A stretch of 64,000 nt of DNA from Petrocella sp. FN5 (GTDB lineage Bacteria; Bacillota; Clostridia; Lachnospirales; Vallitaleaceae), in contig NZ_JARGDP010000005.1 in assembly GCF_029210395.1 (NCBI RefSeq), positions 38,204 through 102,203 of the forward strand, in the 5' to 3' direction. The number at the start of each line of letters is the position of its first letter. Positions within the stretch are counted from its first letter, which is position 1. The notes under the pieces are model-generated. The model was given only the letters and a program-made list of their open reading frames with translations. It had not been told where the DNA came from and searched no databases. Made by a program: the position numbers and the translations under genes. Positions 51,193 to 60,650 of the stretch are shown here, piece by piece.

Positions 51193-51831
51193 CTAATCCT
51201 TAGATTCAATAATCAATAGTTCCCCTTCTCCAACCAAAATCGTCGCTGCCTTCGATGTGATTTCATTACTGATACCATACGAACTTGAAGACTTTAAAGT
51301 CGCCTTATTCAAGGGATATTTGACACCGGAAATGCTTACATTATGTACATACTCACTTAAAGGCAATAAAGAGATATACTTATAGATGCTCTGATCGATG
51401 GTCTGACGGCTTTTTGCCAATCGGATTCTATTGTAAGGGTCTAAGAAGGTAATATTGAATGTTTTCCCATAATCTATCATAAGAAAAAGATTGGCTAGGG
51501 TATGGTCCATTCTACTACCCGTTCCACCTAAAACAACAACTTCATCTACAGAACGTTCTTCTAACCATTCAAAAGCTAACTGGGTATCGGTCATATCTTT
51601 TTTGTCCGGAAACACAATCTTTTCGATATGTCTTTTTTCGTAAGCACTCAATACATCCCTTTGACAGGAATCAAAATCACCTAAGATGACATCCGGTATA
51701 ATGTCACATTCAGCCATATAGTCAATACCATGGTCCACACCTATTTTTAGATCAAATGAAGCGTTAGCTACCACTTCCTTTATTTGATTCAATGAAACTT
51801 GCCCACCTGTTATGACAAGTGCCCTTTTCAT
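51193..51831 (-). CDS. thiN: Thiamine pyrophosphokinase
   Basis: Converts thiamine and ATP to thiamine diphosphate. ALVITGGQ at the start, VDHGIDYMAECDIIPDVILGDFDS and LGGTGSRMDHTLANL are conserved. 212 residues. It overlaps the stop of rpe by four bases and ends the gmk-to-thiN run, a common clostridial arrangement (rsgA-rpe-thiN). Confidence 0.96.
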   Translation of the reverse strand: MKRALVITGGQVSLNQIKEVVANASFDLKIGVDHGIDYMAECDIIPDVILGDFDSCQRDVLSAYEKRHIEKIVFPDKKDMTDTQLAFEWLEERSVDEVVVLGGTGSRMDHTLANLFLMIDYGKTFNITFLDPYNRIRLAKSRQTIDQSIYKYISLLPLSEYVHNVSISGVKYPLNKATLKSSSSYGISNEITSKAATILVGEGELLIIESKD

Positions 51832-52499
51832 CGGATATATTCCAATGCTTTTAATCTCTTTTTATATGCTCTTGTAACAGAGGCAACGTCTTCTTGTGCG
51901 TAGATGGAAGACCCCATAACAAAGATATTAACACCGGCTTTTGCAACTTCTTCAATGTTATCAAAAGATAAACCACCATCCATCTGAATATCAAAGTTTA
52001 AGCCCAAAATCTTTCTTTTTTCAACGAGGTACCTAACTTTATCTAAAGTAGATGGCATGAAAGATTGTCCTCCAAATCCCGGTTCAACTGACATAATCAG
52101 TATCATATCCACGTCCTTAAGATATGGATCAAGTACGGTCACAGATGTTTTGGGGTTAATGGTCAAACCTACTTTTATACCATAGGATTTTATGGCCTTC
52201 ATGGTTTCAGTAACATCCCCTTCTGCTTCTTGATGAAAAGTAATCATATCTGAACCAGCTTCTGCAAAAGCCTTAATGTAACGTAGCGGTTCTGTGATCA
52301 TCAAATGAACATCAAGAAAGCTTTTCGTTGCCTGCCTAATAGACTTAATGACCGGGGGGCCTAGAGATATATTGGGCACATAGTGGCCGTCCATAACATC
52401 TACATGTATGTAGTCGGCACCTGCATTAATAACTGTTTCGATTTCTTCTCCAAGCCTAGAAAAGTCGGCTGAAAGAATGGATGGGGCTAACAAATTCAT
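51828..52499 (-). CDS. rpe: Ribulose-phosphate 3-epimerase
   Basis: Interconverts ribulose-5-phosphate and xylulose-5-phosphate. A TIM barrel with APSILSADFSRLGEE, YIHVDVMDGHYVPNISLGP, MSVEPGFGGQSFM and QMDGGLS. 223 residues. It starts one base after the rsgA stop. Confidence 0.98.
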   Translation of the reverse strand: MNLLAPSILSADFSRLGEEIETVINAGADYIHVDVMDGHYVPNISLGPPVIKSIRQATKSFLDVHLMITEPLRYIKAFAEAGSDMITFHQEAEGDVTETMKAIKSYGIKVGLTINPKTSVTVLDPYLKDVDMILIMSVEPGFGGQSFMPSTLDKVRYLVEKRKILGLNFDIQMDGGLSFDNIEEVAKAGVNIFVMGSSIYAQEDVASVTRAYKKRLKALEYIR

Positions 52500-52500
52500 A

Positions 52501-53379
52501 TTACCATCTCCTTATATCTTTTAATTCATCTATGAGCTGTTTATAACTGGTGTATCGGCTATGAGAAATATCGCCCTCTTTCACAGCATCTTTAATGCCG
52601 CAAACAGGTTCATTCAAATGATTACAGCCTTTAAATTTGCAATAGGGTTCATACTTGTAAAACTCTTTGAAATAAAGCTTAATATCTTCCTCAGACAAAT
52701 GGTCAATATCCAGTGAAGAAAAGCCCGGTGTATCTACAACATAACTGTTTTCATGAAAACAAATCAAATCTGCATGACGAGTTGTATGCTTGCCTCGACC
52801 GATTTTTTCACTAACAATCCCTGTTTCTAAAAGTATCTCTGATTGTATGAGATTAAGTATGGATGATTTTCCTACACCGGAAGGTCCGGCAAAAACAGTT
52901 GTTTTATCATATAGAGCATCTTTTAGTGAATCAATACCTCTTTCTTCAATTGAACTGGTAGCAAAAACCTTATATCCGGTTTTTTCATATATAGCTTTAA
53001 TCATTTCAACCTGCTCTTTGGTAAGTATATCTGTTTTATTAAAACAAATAATGGCTTCTATGCCTTTTTCTTCAACCATAACAAGAAAACGGTCTAGAAG
53101 ATTATAGTTCGGTTCCGGATAGGCAACCGCAAAAACTATAACCGCTTGATCAATATTCGCAACCATCGGTCGGTCTAATTGGTTTTTTCTCTTTTGAATG
53201 GTTTCTATATTGCCTTTTTTATTTTCTTCATCTAAAACAACAATCTCGACGTTATCACCAATTAACGGTTTAATGTTTTCTTTCCTGAAAATGCCTCTTG
53301 CTTTACATTCGAAAATTCCCATGTGAGGTACATGTACATAGTAAAAACCAGCAATACCTTTTACAATTTTTCCTATCAT
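52501..53379 (-). CDS. rsgA: Ribosome small subunit GTPase RsgA
   Basis: A circularly permuted GTPase of late 30S assembly. An OB fold (GKIVKGIAGFYYV) leads, then G4 (CFNKTD), G1 (GPSGVGKSSIL) and G3 (DTPG). A C-terminal zinc knuckle (CKFKGCNHLNEPVC) completes it. 292 residues. It overlaps prkC by four bases, and PASTA kinases phosphorylate RsgA in B. subtilis, so co-expression makes sense. Confidence 0.97.
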   Translation of the reverse strand: MIGKIVKGIAGFYYVHVPHMGIFECKARGIFRKENIKPLIGDNVEIVVLDEENKKGNIETIQKRKNQLDRPMVANIDQAVIVFAVAYPEPNYNLLDRFLVMVEEKGIEAIICFNKTDILTKEQVEMIKAIYEKTGYKVFATSSIEERGIDSLKDALYDKTTVFAGPSGVGKSSILNLIQSEILLETGIVSEKIGRGKHTTRHADLICFHENSYVVDTPGFSSLDIDHLSEEDIKLYFKEFYKYEPYCKFKGCNHLNEPVCGIKDAVKEGDISHSRYTSYKQLIDELKDIRRW

Positions 53380-55298
53380 TCAGCACGCTCCTCAGCGAAA
53401 TCCAGCATTTGTGTATACTCGAGGCTACCATTTTTATAGACCTCTATGGTGGCAGATCCTAGTCCTGTTACAGGCACATTCAGTGGGGTGTCAAAATCCG
53501 AATGATAAACGACTTTATTATACACCTCTTCTGAAACACCCTCTTTTATTAATATTACTGAAATAATCCCAGAGTCTTCATCTTGTTCAAGAACATTATT
53601 AATGGTTATGTTTTTTGTTACAGGTCTAATCTCCTTACCAAGACTAATGGTTAAATCAACTTCATACCCTTCTTTTACTGTTGTGCCAGGCATAACTGTC
53701 ATTGCAATAACCTGACCTTCAATAATATTATCATTATAGGACTCAGATATGTTTGAGCCGACTTTTAATCCTGCTTCGCTTAATATGGCCTTGGCTTCAT
53801 CCAATGTTTTTTTACGAACATCCGGAACCACAACAAAAACATCTTCTTTTCCCAGGCTGACTTTCAGTTTGACTTCACTGCCTTTTTCCATCATCGTTCC
53901 AGCTTCCGGGTCTTGCTCAAAAACCACACCAACAGGTATGTTTTCGTTATACACTTGAGAGATTATACCTTCTAAGTTGGCATCTGCCAGTAAATCCTTT
54001 GCAATATCATAATTCAAGGCTACGACCTTTGGAACCTCGAATGATTCGACCCCTAATGAAAGTACGACTTTGACATTGGCCTCTTGACCTACAATAGTAC
54101 CTTCTATTGGATCTTGGCTTATTATCGTATCTTTATCATGTGTATCTGAGTAGGCACTGGATGCCACTTCTATAGTAAGCGACAAATCTTCAAGTAACAC
54201 GACGGCTTCATCGTAGGGTATATGCTCTAGGTTAGGCATTGGAATTTCTATAGGCATAAGGCTATCTCTAAAAATACTAAAAAGAAATGCAAGAATCAGC
54301 ATTGTCATAATAATAGCGGAAATGACGGCGCCTACCGCAACCATTTTTTCCACTTTCGGTTTAGGTTCTACATCTGTATCCTTTTCATTCCATATCTGTC
54401 GCATTTGTGTATTGTTCAATATCATCGTGGGTGAATCAGGATCAAATTCATTAAGCTCTACAAAGTTTTCCGTCGGAAAACTTGTCGCTTTTTTCAAATC
54501 AGCTAGTAATGCTTCTGAAGCATGATACCTTAGTTCCGGTTTTTTTTGTGTTGCTTTAATAATAATCTGCTCCAAGTTCCGGTCAACATCCGGATTAAGA
54601 GATTTTATATCCGGTAGATCATCATGAATCTGCTTTAAAGCGACAGAAACCGCCGAATCTGCCGTAAAAGGTACAGATCCAGTTATCATCTCATACATCG
54701 TAATACCCAGTGAGTATATATCGCTTCTTTCATTTGAGTAGCCACTTTTTGCCTGCTCCGGTGGAATATAATGTACCGAACCGGATGCCATATCAGCTGC
54801 CGGTATGGTCGCACCTGTAGCGATTCTGGCAATACCAAAGTCAGCCACTTTCACCCTTCCATCCTTGGTTATGATGATGTTTTGAGGCTTAATATCACGA
54901 TGAAATATATGGTTGGTATGGGCGCAATCCAAAGCTGAAGCAATACAAGCACTTATACGCAATGTCTCTTCATTACTTAATTTGCCTTTGGCTTTGATAT
55001 AATCCTTGAGTGTAATACCATCTAAATATTCCATCACAATAAAGTGTGTTTTCTTTTCATTACCAACATCATAAATATTAACAATATTCACATGAGATAA
55101 ACTGGCTGCTGCCTGAGCTTCAACTTTAAATTTTCCAACAAATTCATCATCATAAACATAATCATCTCTTAAAATCTTAATGGCTACCGTACGTCCCAGC
55201 TTGGTGTCTTTTGCTTTATAAACGATGGACATACCACCGGAACCGATCTTCTCTTCGATTGAATAGCGTTCATTTATAAGTGCGCCAAGTTGTATCAT
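53376..55298 (-). CDS. prkC: PASTA-domain Ser/Thr protein kinase
   Basis: A membrane kinase that senses muropeptides and controls wall growth and dormancy exit. Kinase domain (1-265): GSGGMSIVYKAKD, AIKILRDD, HRDIKPQNIII, DFGIARI and SDIYSLGITMYEM. One membrane helix lies at about 327-347 (VISAIIMTMLILAFLFSIF), followed by three PASTA repeats outside and a short extra beta-rich tail (about 565-640) that ends the protein. It overlaps stp by four bases, the classic kinase-phosphatase pair. Confidence 0.96.
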   Translation of the reverse strand: MIQLGALINERYSIEEKIGSGGMSIVYKAKDTKLGRTVAIKILRDDYVYDDEFVGKFKVEAQAAASLSHVNIVNIYDVGNEKKTHFIVMEYLDGITLKDYIKAKGKLSNEETLRISACIASALDCAHTNHIFHRDIKPQNIIITKDGRVKVADFGIARIATGATIPAADMASGSVHYIPPEQAKSGYSNERSDIYSLGITMYEMITGSVPFTADSAVSVALKQIHDDLPDIKSLNPDVDRNLEQIIIKATQKKPELRYHASEALLADLKKATSFPTENFVELNEFDPDSPTMILNNTQMRQIWNEKDTDVEPKPKVEKMVAVGAVISAIIMTMLILAFLFSIFRDSLMPIEIPMPNLEHIPYDEAVVLLEDLSLTIEVASSAYSDTHDKDTIISQDPIEGTIVGQEANVKVVLSLGVESFEVPKVVALNYDIAKDLLADANLEGIISQVYNENIPVGVVFEQDPEAGTMMEKGSEVKLKVSLGKEDVFVVVPDVRKKTLDEAKAILSEAGLKVGSNISESYNDNIIEGQVIAMTVMPGTTVKEGYEVDLTISLGKEIRPVTKNITINNVLEQDEDSGIISVILIKEGVSEEVYNKVVYHSDFDTPLNVPVTGLGSATIEVYKNGSLEYTQMLDFAEERAE

Positions 55299-56032
55299 GA
55301 CTGTACCTCGTTTCCACTATTTATTATAATAAGTGTAATATTATCAATACCACCTTTATCTAAGCATGCTTTCATTAAAGCATAGCCCATATCTTCTATC
55401 GTCTTTGCTTGACTCATAATTATACGCACTTCGTCATCACTTAACATTTTATTCAAACCGTCTGAACATAATAATATCAAATCCGAGCTACTAAGGGGTC
55501 TAACAAATCGGTCTACTTTTACATCTTCTTCCGCACCAAGGGCCCTCGTTATCATATTTTTATTCGGATGGTTGTATCGGTCTTCTTCTGAAATATGACC
55601 GGCTCTATACAATTCTTCAACGACAGAATGATCCAGTGTAACCTGTTCAAAACCATCCGCATATACATATAGCCTACTATCGCCTACATTGGTCACAAAT
55701 AAAGTATCGTCTTTTATAACACAAGCTACGATGGTGGTTCCCATACCCTTCTGATTCTGATTCTCTTCACCTGCATCAAAAATTGCTTTATTAGCAACTC
55801 TCACTGCATTTTCTAAGGCCTGTACAACGTCCCAATCGCTATTTTTTTCTACATTTTCGACGATATGCTGAATTGCCTTTTTTGAAGCGATGTCGCCTGC
55901 CTTATGACCACCCATGCCATCTGCAATAATGTATAAATTCGGTAATTTTCCAACAGGTGTATCACTGACATAATAATAATCTTCATTATGATTTCTTACC
56001 AACCCTTTATCTGTTAACGCAAATGATCTCAT
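55295..56032 (-). CDS. stp: PP2C-type Ser/Thr protein phosphatase
   Basis: Reverses PrkC phosphorylation. Metal-binding motifs: GLVRNHNEDYYYV, IADGMGGHKAG, VTNVGDSRLYVY, LCSDGLNKML and DNITLII. 245 residues from the ATG at 56032, which has GGAGG in front (the upstream frame lacks this). It follows rlmN with an 86-bp gap. Confidence 0.97.
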   Translation of the reverse strand: MRSFALTDKGLVRNHNEDYYYVSDTPVGKLPNLYIIADGMGGHKAGDIASKKAIQHIVENVEKNSDWDVVQALENAVRVANKAIFDAGEENQNQKGMGTTIVACVIKDDTLFVTNVGDSRLYVYADGFEQVTLDHSVVEELYRAGHISEEDRYNHPNKNMITRALGAEEDVKVDRFVRPLSSSDLILLCSDGLNKMLSDDEVRIIMSQAKTIEDMGYALMKACLDKGGIDNITLIIINSGNEVQS

Positions 56033-56118
56033 AGCCCCTCCGTAATCTAACATCCAATGATTTCTATACCTATTCTAACATGATACAGGCACAATTAAAA
56101 TAATTATAAAATACATTT

Positions 56119-57165
56119 CTATTCTTTCATGGTGTTAAGCCTAAGCTGTCCACAAGCAGCGTCAATATCTGTCCCTAAAGACCTTCTAATTGTGGTCTCC
56201 ACTTTTTTGTCTAGCAATATATCTCTAAATCTAATTACATCTTTTTGATTCGACTTTGCAAATGATTTTTCTACAACATTGTTAATGGGGATTAAATTCA
56301 CATGACATTTAAACTTTCTAAACCTTAGAAGATCTGCCAAGGCACGTGCCTGTGATGGATGATCATTATGTCCGGCTATTAATGCATATTCAAAAGTAAT
56401 CCTTCTACCTGTTGATGTAAAGTAGGCTTCACATGCGGTTAATAGGTCGTCTATTGAATATTTTTTAGCAATCGGCATTGTCTGTTTACGTAGCTCATCA
56501 TCACCTGCATGTAAGGATATTGCCAGATTTATCTGAAGCTTTTCACCTGCTAACCGATGGATACCATCTACCAAACCACAAGTTGAAAGCGTAATATGTC
56601 TTTGGCTGAGGTTTTTACCTTTTTCATGGGTTATAATCTTTATAAAGCCCACTACAGCTTCATAGTTATCAAGTGGTTCTCCTGTTCCCATAAGAACCAC
56701 ATGTGTGATGCGTTTACCAATTGCACTTTCAACAGCATAAACTTGACGCAGCATCTCACCTGTTGTTAGATTTCTTTCTAGCCCATTCAAACCCGATGCG
56801 CAGAACGTACATCCCATTCTACAGCCAGCCTGAGTTGAGATACAAACACTATTACCATAATCATAACGCATCAATACCGTTTCTATCATCTGACCATCGT
56901 GCAACTTAAACAGGAATTTTGTCGTACCGTCATGGTCGGATGTCTGCTTAGTGACCAATTGTATTTGTGTCAAGTAGGTATATTCTTCTAGCTTTGCTAT
57001 TAAAGCTTTGGGCAGATTGTTCATGCCCTTCCATGTAAAACAGTCTTTTTGATGTAGCCATTCAAATATTTGTATGCCTCTAAACTTCTTTTCATTAAGT
57101 GCAATCATTTCATCCGCTATAGCGTTTAGCTCCAAAGACATGATATCTGTTTTGTTATTTGACAT
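56119..57165 (-). CDS. rlmN: 23S rRNA (A2503-C2)/tRNA (A37-C2)-methyltransferase RlmN
   Basis: A radical-SAM enzyme that methylates A2503. The cluster motif CRMGCTFC is mid-protein. The C-terminal second catalytic cysteine lies in the DAACGQL motif. Other marks: VLMGTGEPLDN and NLAISLHAGDDELR. 348 residues from the ATG at 57165, which overlaps the rsmB stop by 11 bases. The ribosome site is weak. Confidence 0.97.
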   Translation of the reverse strand: MSNNKTDIMSLELNAIADEMIALNEKKFRGIQIFEWLHQKDCFTWKGMNNLPKALIAKLEEYTYLTQIQLVTKQTSDHDGTTKFLFKLHDGQMIETVLMRYDYGNSVCISTQAGCRMGCTFCASGLNGLERNLTTGEMLRQVYAVESAIGKRITHVVLMGTGEPLDNYEAVVGFIKIITHEKGKNLSQRHITLSTCGLVDGIHRLAGEKLQINLAISLHAGDDELRKQTMPIAKKYSIDDLLTACEAYFTSTGRRITFEYALIAGHNDHPSQARALADLLRFRKFKCHVNLIPINNVVEKSFAKSNQKDVIRFRDILLDKKVETTIRRSLGTDIDAACGQLRLNTMKE

Positions 57166-58489
57166 TTTCACACTTCTTTCTGAACTTAGCAATAAAAAAA
57201 CCATCCGGTCCATTGGATATGGGCATCATAGTTACCATACCTGTTTCAGAATCACTATAACTTTTTTGTATCGGTTCTAAAACAAAGTCTTCATTTTCTT
57301 CTAAAAACCAGGCTACATTATCTTGATTTTCTGCTTTTGTCACAGTACAGGTACTGTAGATCAATACACCACCCGGTTTTACATAATTCTTTCCAACCAT
57401 TAACATATCTTGTTGAAGTTTCTTCAGTGCTTCTATTCGTTCTATGGTTATATGCCATTTTATATCCGGTTTCTTACGAATGATTCCAAGACCTGAACAG
57501 GGTAAGTCCGCAACAACCAGATCACCCATACAAATATAATCCTGATTAAGGACACTTGCATCATTGATTGTTTCATTAATATTCTTAAGTCCTAATCTGG
57601 TATAATTTTCACGAATCCGGTCTAGTTTTTTTTCGGATATATCAAAAGCAACAACTTGACCCTTTCCTTCTAATTTATCAGCAAAATGTATGGTTTTTCC
57701 ACCGGGCGCAGCACATAAGTCTATAATACACGTCATGCCTTCTTCATATCCTGCATCAGCCACCATCATAGAGCTTTCATCCTGAACAAGAAAATGACCT
57801 TTTTGAAAGGCATCTATTAAGCTTATTTTATCTATGTGTTCAAGGTGCATGGCTTCATCTAGATATTTGCCTTCAGAGACAGTAAGGCCTTCTGCTGTTA
57901 AAGCTTCCACTAGGGCCTTTTTAGATGTGTTCGTTTTCTGAACTCTAATAGTGAGTGGTGCTTGTTCGTTGCTGACACTAAGGAAGTTTTCTACCACTTC
58001 ATCATCATAATCGTTTAATAGTAATTGAACAATCTCCGGTTTAAAAGAATACTTAACCGATAAGTAGGTCAAAAAATCTTCTTTGCTCGGCCAAATAATT
58101 GTATCTTTTTGACGTATAAGCGCTCTTAAAACACCATTGACAAAACCTGTCAAACGGTGCATTTTTCTTTTTTTAATCAGCTTAACCGCTTCATTACAAA
58201 CCGCAGAATCCGGTATATTCTCCATATAGAGAAGCTGATAAACAGATAGTCTTAAAGTCAATCTAATGGCCGGTTTCATTTGATCGACTTTGATCTTACT
58301 GAATTGATTAATCACATAATCAATTCGAATTTGCTGTTCAATGGTTCCAAAAACGACTTTTTTGATAAAGGCGCGATCTTGTTTACTTAAGTCCTGTTCA
58401 ACTGTAAAACGCTCTATAGCTTCGTGGACAAAAATACCTTCAAACTCAATTGTGTCTAGTATTTTCAGTACTACCCATCTTAAGTTCAT
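57155..58489 (-). CDS. rsmB: 16S rRNA (cytosine-967-C5)-methyltransferase
   Basis: An N-terminal NusB-like helical domain (1-140) precedes the methyltransferase domain with CAAPGGKTIHFAD, DLPCSGLGIIRKKPD and the catalytic YSTCTVTKAENQ. 444 residues. It overlaps rlmN and the upstream zinc protease gene by four bases. Confidence 0.96.
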   Translation of the reverse strand: MNLRWVVLKILDTIEFEGIFVHEAIERFTVEQDLSKQDRAFIKKVVFGTIEQQIRIDYVINQFSKIKVDQMKPAIRLTLRLSVYQLLYMENIPDSAVCNEAVKLIKKRKMHRLTGFVNGVLRALIRQKDTIIWPSKEDFLTYLSVKYSFKPEIVQLLLNDYDDEVVENFLSVSNEQAPLTIRVQKTNTSKKALVEALTAEGLTVSEGKYLDEAMHLEHIDKISLIDAFQKGHFLVQDESSMMVADAGYEEGMTCIIDLCAAPGGKTIHFADKLEGKGQVVAFDISEKKLDRIRENYTRLGLKNINETINDASVLNQDYICMGDLVVADLPCSGLGIIRKKPDIKWHITIERIEALKKLQQDMLMVGKNYVKPGGVLIYSTCTVTKAENQDNVAWFLEENEDFVLEPIQKSYSDSETGMVTMMPISNGPDGFFIAKFRKKCENVK

Positions 58490-59199
58490 CGCCTGCTACC
58501 CCTTGATAATAAGATGAATCTTATCAAGTTACCGGCTGCAACTGCTGCTGCTGCTATATAAGTTAAAGCGGCTGCATTAAGTACTTTTTTGGCAGGTATA
58601 AGTTCCTCACGGTCTAGAATACCTTCGCCTTCAAGTATTTCAATTGCCCTATTTGAAGCATTTAATTCTACAGGTAAAGTAATCAAATGAAAAACCAATA
58701 CAGCCGCAAACATAAGTATGGCAAACTGAAGAATATAGTAGCCAATGCCAAGACCTGATCCTGTGAAATAGCCAAGCATTAATCCGGCAAAGGCAAGTGG
58801 CATTGCTGTGCTATTGGCTACATTAACAACCGGAACAATGGTTTGTCTTAACTTTAGAAAAGCATAGCCATCATAATCTTGTATTGCATGTCCACATTCA
58901 TGGGCTGCAATACCTATCGCTGCTAATGATTTGTTTCCATAAACACCTGAGGAAAGCCTAAGTACACGCGCCTTCGGATCATAATGATCTGTTAGAACAC
59001 CCTTGATTGGTTCTACCTTGACATCGTCGACACCATGACGTTCCAATATGCGCCTTGCTACATCTGCACCTGTTAACCCATTAATATTGGTGGTTTTACT
59101 GTATTTCTCATAAGTTGACTTCACTTTTGATTGGGCATACATGGCAAGTAGCAGTGGCGGTATTATATAAATAAAAAAACTCATATCTCCAAAATACAT
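58486..59199 (-). CDS. Membrane zinc metallopeptidase (Zn_protease, YugP-like)
   Basis: A 237-residue membrane protein of the neutral-zinc-peptidase family. The zinc motif is HECGH in GIAAHECGHAIQDYDGYA. Hydrophobic helices occur at the N-terminus (FIYIIPPLLLAMYA) and repeatedly after residue 120. The substrate is unknown. It is commonly placed between fmt and rsmB in clostridia. Confidence 0.9.
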   Translation of the reverse strand: MYFGDMSFFIYIIPPLLLAMYAQSKVKSTYEKYSKTTNINGLTGADVARRILERHGVDDVKVEPIKGVLTDHYDPKARVLRLSSGVYGNKSLAAIGIAAHECGHAIQDYDGYAFLKLRQTIVPVVNVANSTAMPLAFAGLMLGYFTGSGLGIGYYILQFAILMFAAVLVFHLITLPVELNASNRAIEILEGEGILDREELIPAKKVLNAAALTYIAAAAVAAGNLIRFILLSRGSRR

Positions 59200-59220
59200 A
59201 TCATCACACTTCTTTCTGAT

Positions 59221-60165
59221 TTACTCAACAATTTGACACAGTTCCTGTCCAATCCGAATCTGATGGCCTCTTAGAAAATCCGGTGTGGACATCCTTTTTT
59301 TACCTTGTAATTGAAGGCTTTTTATCAATAGGCCCCCATCTTTACATTTTACTACAAAACCTTCTTCCCTAATTTCACATATAGACCCACAAGGGATATC
59401 CAATCTGTTACATGCTACAACATCGCTTTCCCATATTTTAAGGAGCTTACCTTCATAATGGGTATATGCACTGGGCCAAGGGTTTAACCCCCTAACCAAA
59501 CGTTCAATTCTGTCCGCTGACTGATGCCAGTCAATATTACCCATCTCTTTATCTAACATGGGTGCATAAGTTGAAAGCGCATTGTTTTGAGGTTGCCGAA
59601 TAAGACGTTCATCTGTTAGGGCTTCAATGGTCTTAAGTATTAAAGGACCGCCAATAAAAGATAGTTTGTCGTGTAAACTGCCGCCTGTTTCCTTTGGTTG
59701 TATTTCCACAGTTTCTTTAAGTAACATATCACCTGTATCTAAGCCAACATCCATATACATAGTGGTAACGCCTGTCGTCGCTTCACCATGAATGATGGCC
59801 CACTGTATCGGACCTGCCCCTCTATACTTAGGTAATAAAGATGCATGTATATTGATGCACCCATATTTTGGTAATTCCAAAAAAGCTTTGGGTAAGATTT
59901 GACCAAAGGCAATCACCACTGCCAAATCCGGTTCTAAAGCCTGTATAACTTCCATAAAATCCGGATTCTTAACCTTATTTGGTTGATAAACCGGTATCTC
60001 ATTTTCTAAAGCCACCACCTTCACAGGTGGATATATAATTTGCTTTCCCCGTCCCTTAGGTTTATCCGGTTGGGTTACAACACCTATGATTTCATGTTCG
60101 GAATTAATAAGGTCTTCCAAAGTAGGGACTGAAAAATCCGGCGTTCCCATAAATAGTATTCGCAT
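59221..60165 (-). CDS. fmt: Methionyl-tRNA formyltransferase
   Basis: Formylates Met-tRNA-fMet for translation initiation. MRILFMGTPDFSVPTLE, INIHASLLPKYRGAGPIQWAI and GLNPWPSAYTHYEGK are diagnostic. 314 residues from the ATG at 60165, with AGGAG in front. It directly follows def (formyl removal); the pair is near-universal. Confidence 0.97.
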   Translation of the reverse strand: MRILFMGTPDFSVPTLEDLINSEHEIIGVVTQPDKPKGRGKQIIYPPVKVVALENEIPVYQPNKVKNPDFMEVIQALEPDLAVVIAFGQILPKAFLELPKYGCINIHASLLPKYRGAGPIQWAIIHGEATTGVTTMYMDVGLDTGDMLLKETVEIQPKETGGSLHDKLSFIGGPLILKTIEALTDERLIRQPQNNALSTYAPMLDKEMGNIDWHQSADRIERLVRGLNPWPSAYTHYEGKLLKIWESDVVACNRLDIPCGSICEIREEGFVVKCKDGGLLIKSLQLQGKKRMSTPDFLRGHQIRIGQELCQIVE

Positions 60166-60172
60166 AACTCTC

Positions 60173-60625
60173 CTATATTTCCTCAATATTTTCTGCTTTA
60201 TCAGTATATAATATACCTTCTAGGTGATCATACTCGTGACAGATGGCTCGTGCTAGAAAAGCTTCCGCTTCCATTTCGAATTCTCTACCTTCAATATTCA
60301 TTGCTTTCACCTTTATTTTATAGGGCCTAAGTACATCACCTTGTTTCCCGGGAACACTTAAACAGCCTTCTAAGCCATATTGCTCCCCTTCTAATTCTTC
60401 TATAACCGGATTAATGAAAGTAATAGGGCCATCACCAATATCCACAATAAAAACCCTTCTTAGAACACCAACTTGTGGTGCTGCTAGACCAACACCTTGA
60501 CTTTCATACATGGTCTCAATCATGTCTTCAACGAGTTCTTTGATACGTTCTGTTATTTCATCAACGGTCTTTGACTTCTTTCTGAGAATATCATCTCCGT
60601 TTATTCTTAGTTTTCTTAGGGCCAT
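60173..60625 (-). CDS. def: Peptide deformylase
   Basis: Removes the N-formyl group from new proteins. All three metal/active motifs are intact: GVGLAAPQVG, EGCLSVPG and HEYDHLEGIL. 150 residues, with GGAGG 7 bases before the ATG. Confidence 0.98.
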   Translation of the reverse strand: MALRKLRINGDDILRKKSKTVDEITERIKELVEDMIETMYESQGVGLAAPQVGVLRRVFIVDIGDGPITFINPVIEELEGEQYGLEGCLSVPGKQGDVLRPYKIKVKAMNIEGREFEMEAEAFLARAICHEYDHLEGILYTDKAENIEEI

Positions 60626-60650
60626 AATATGCCTCCTTCTAATAAGTATG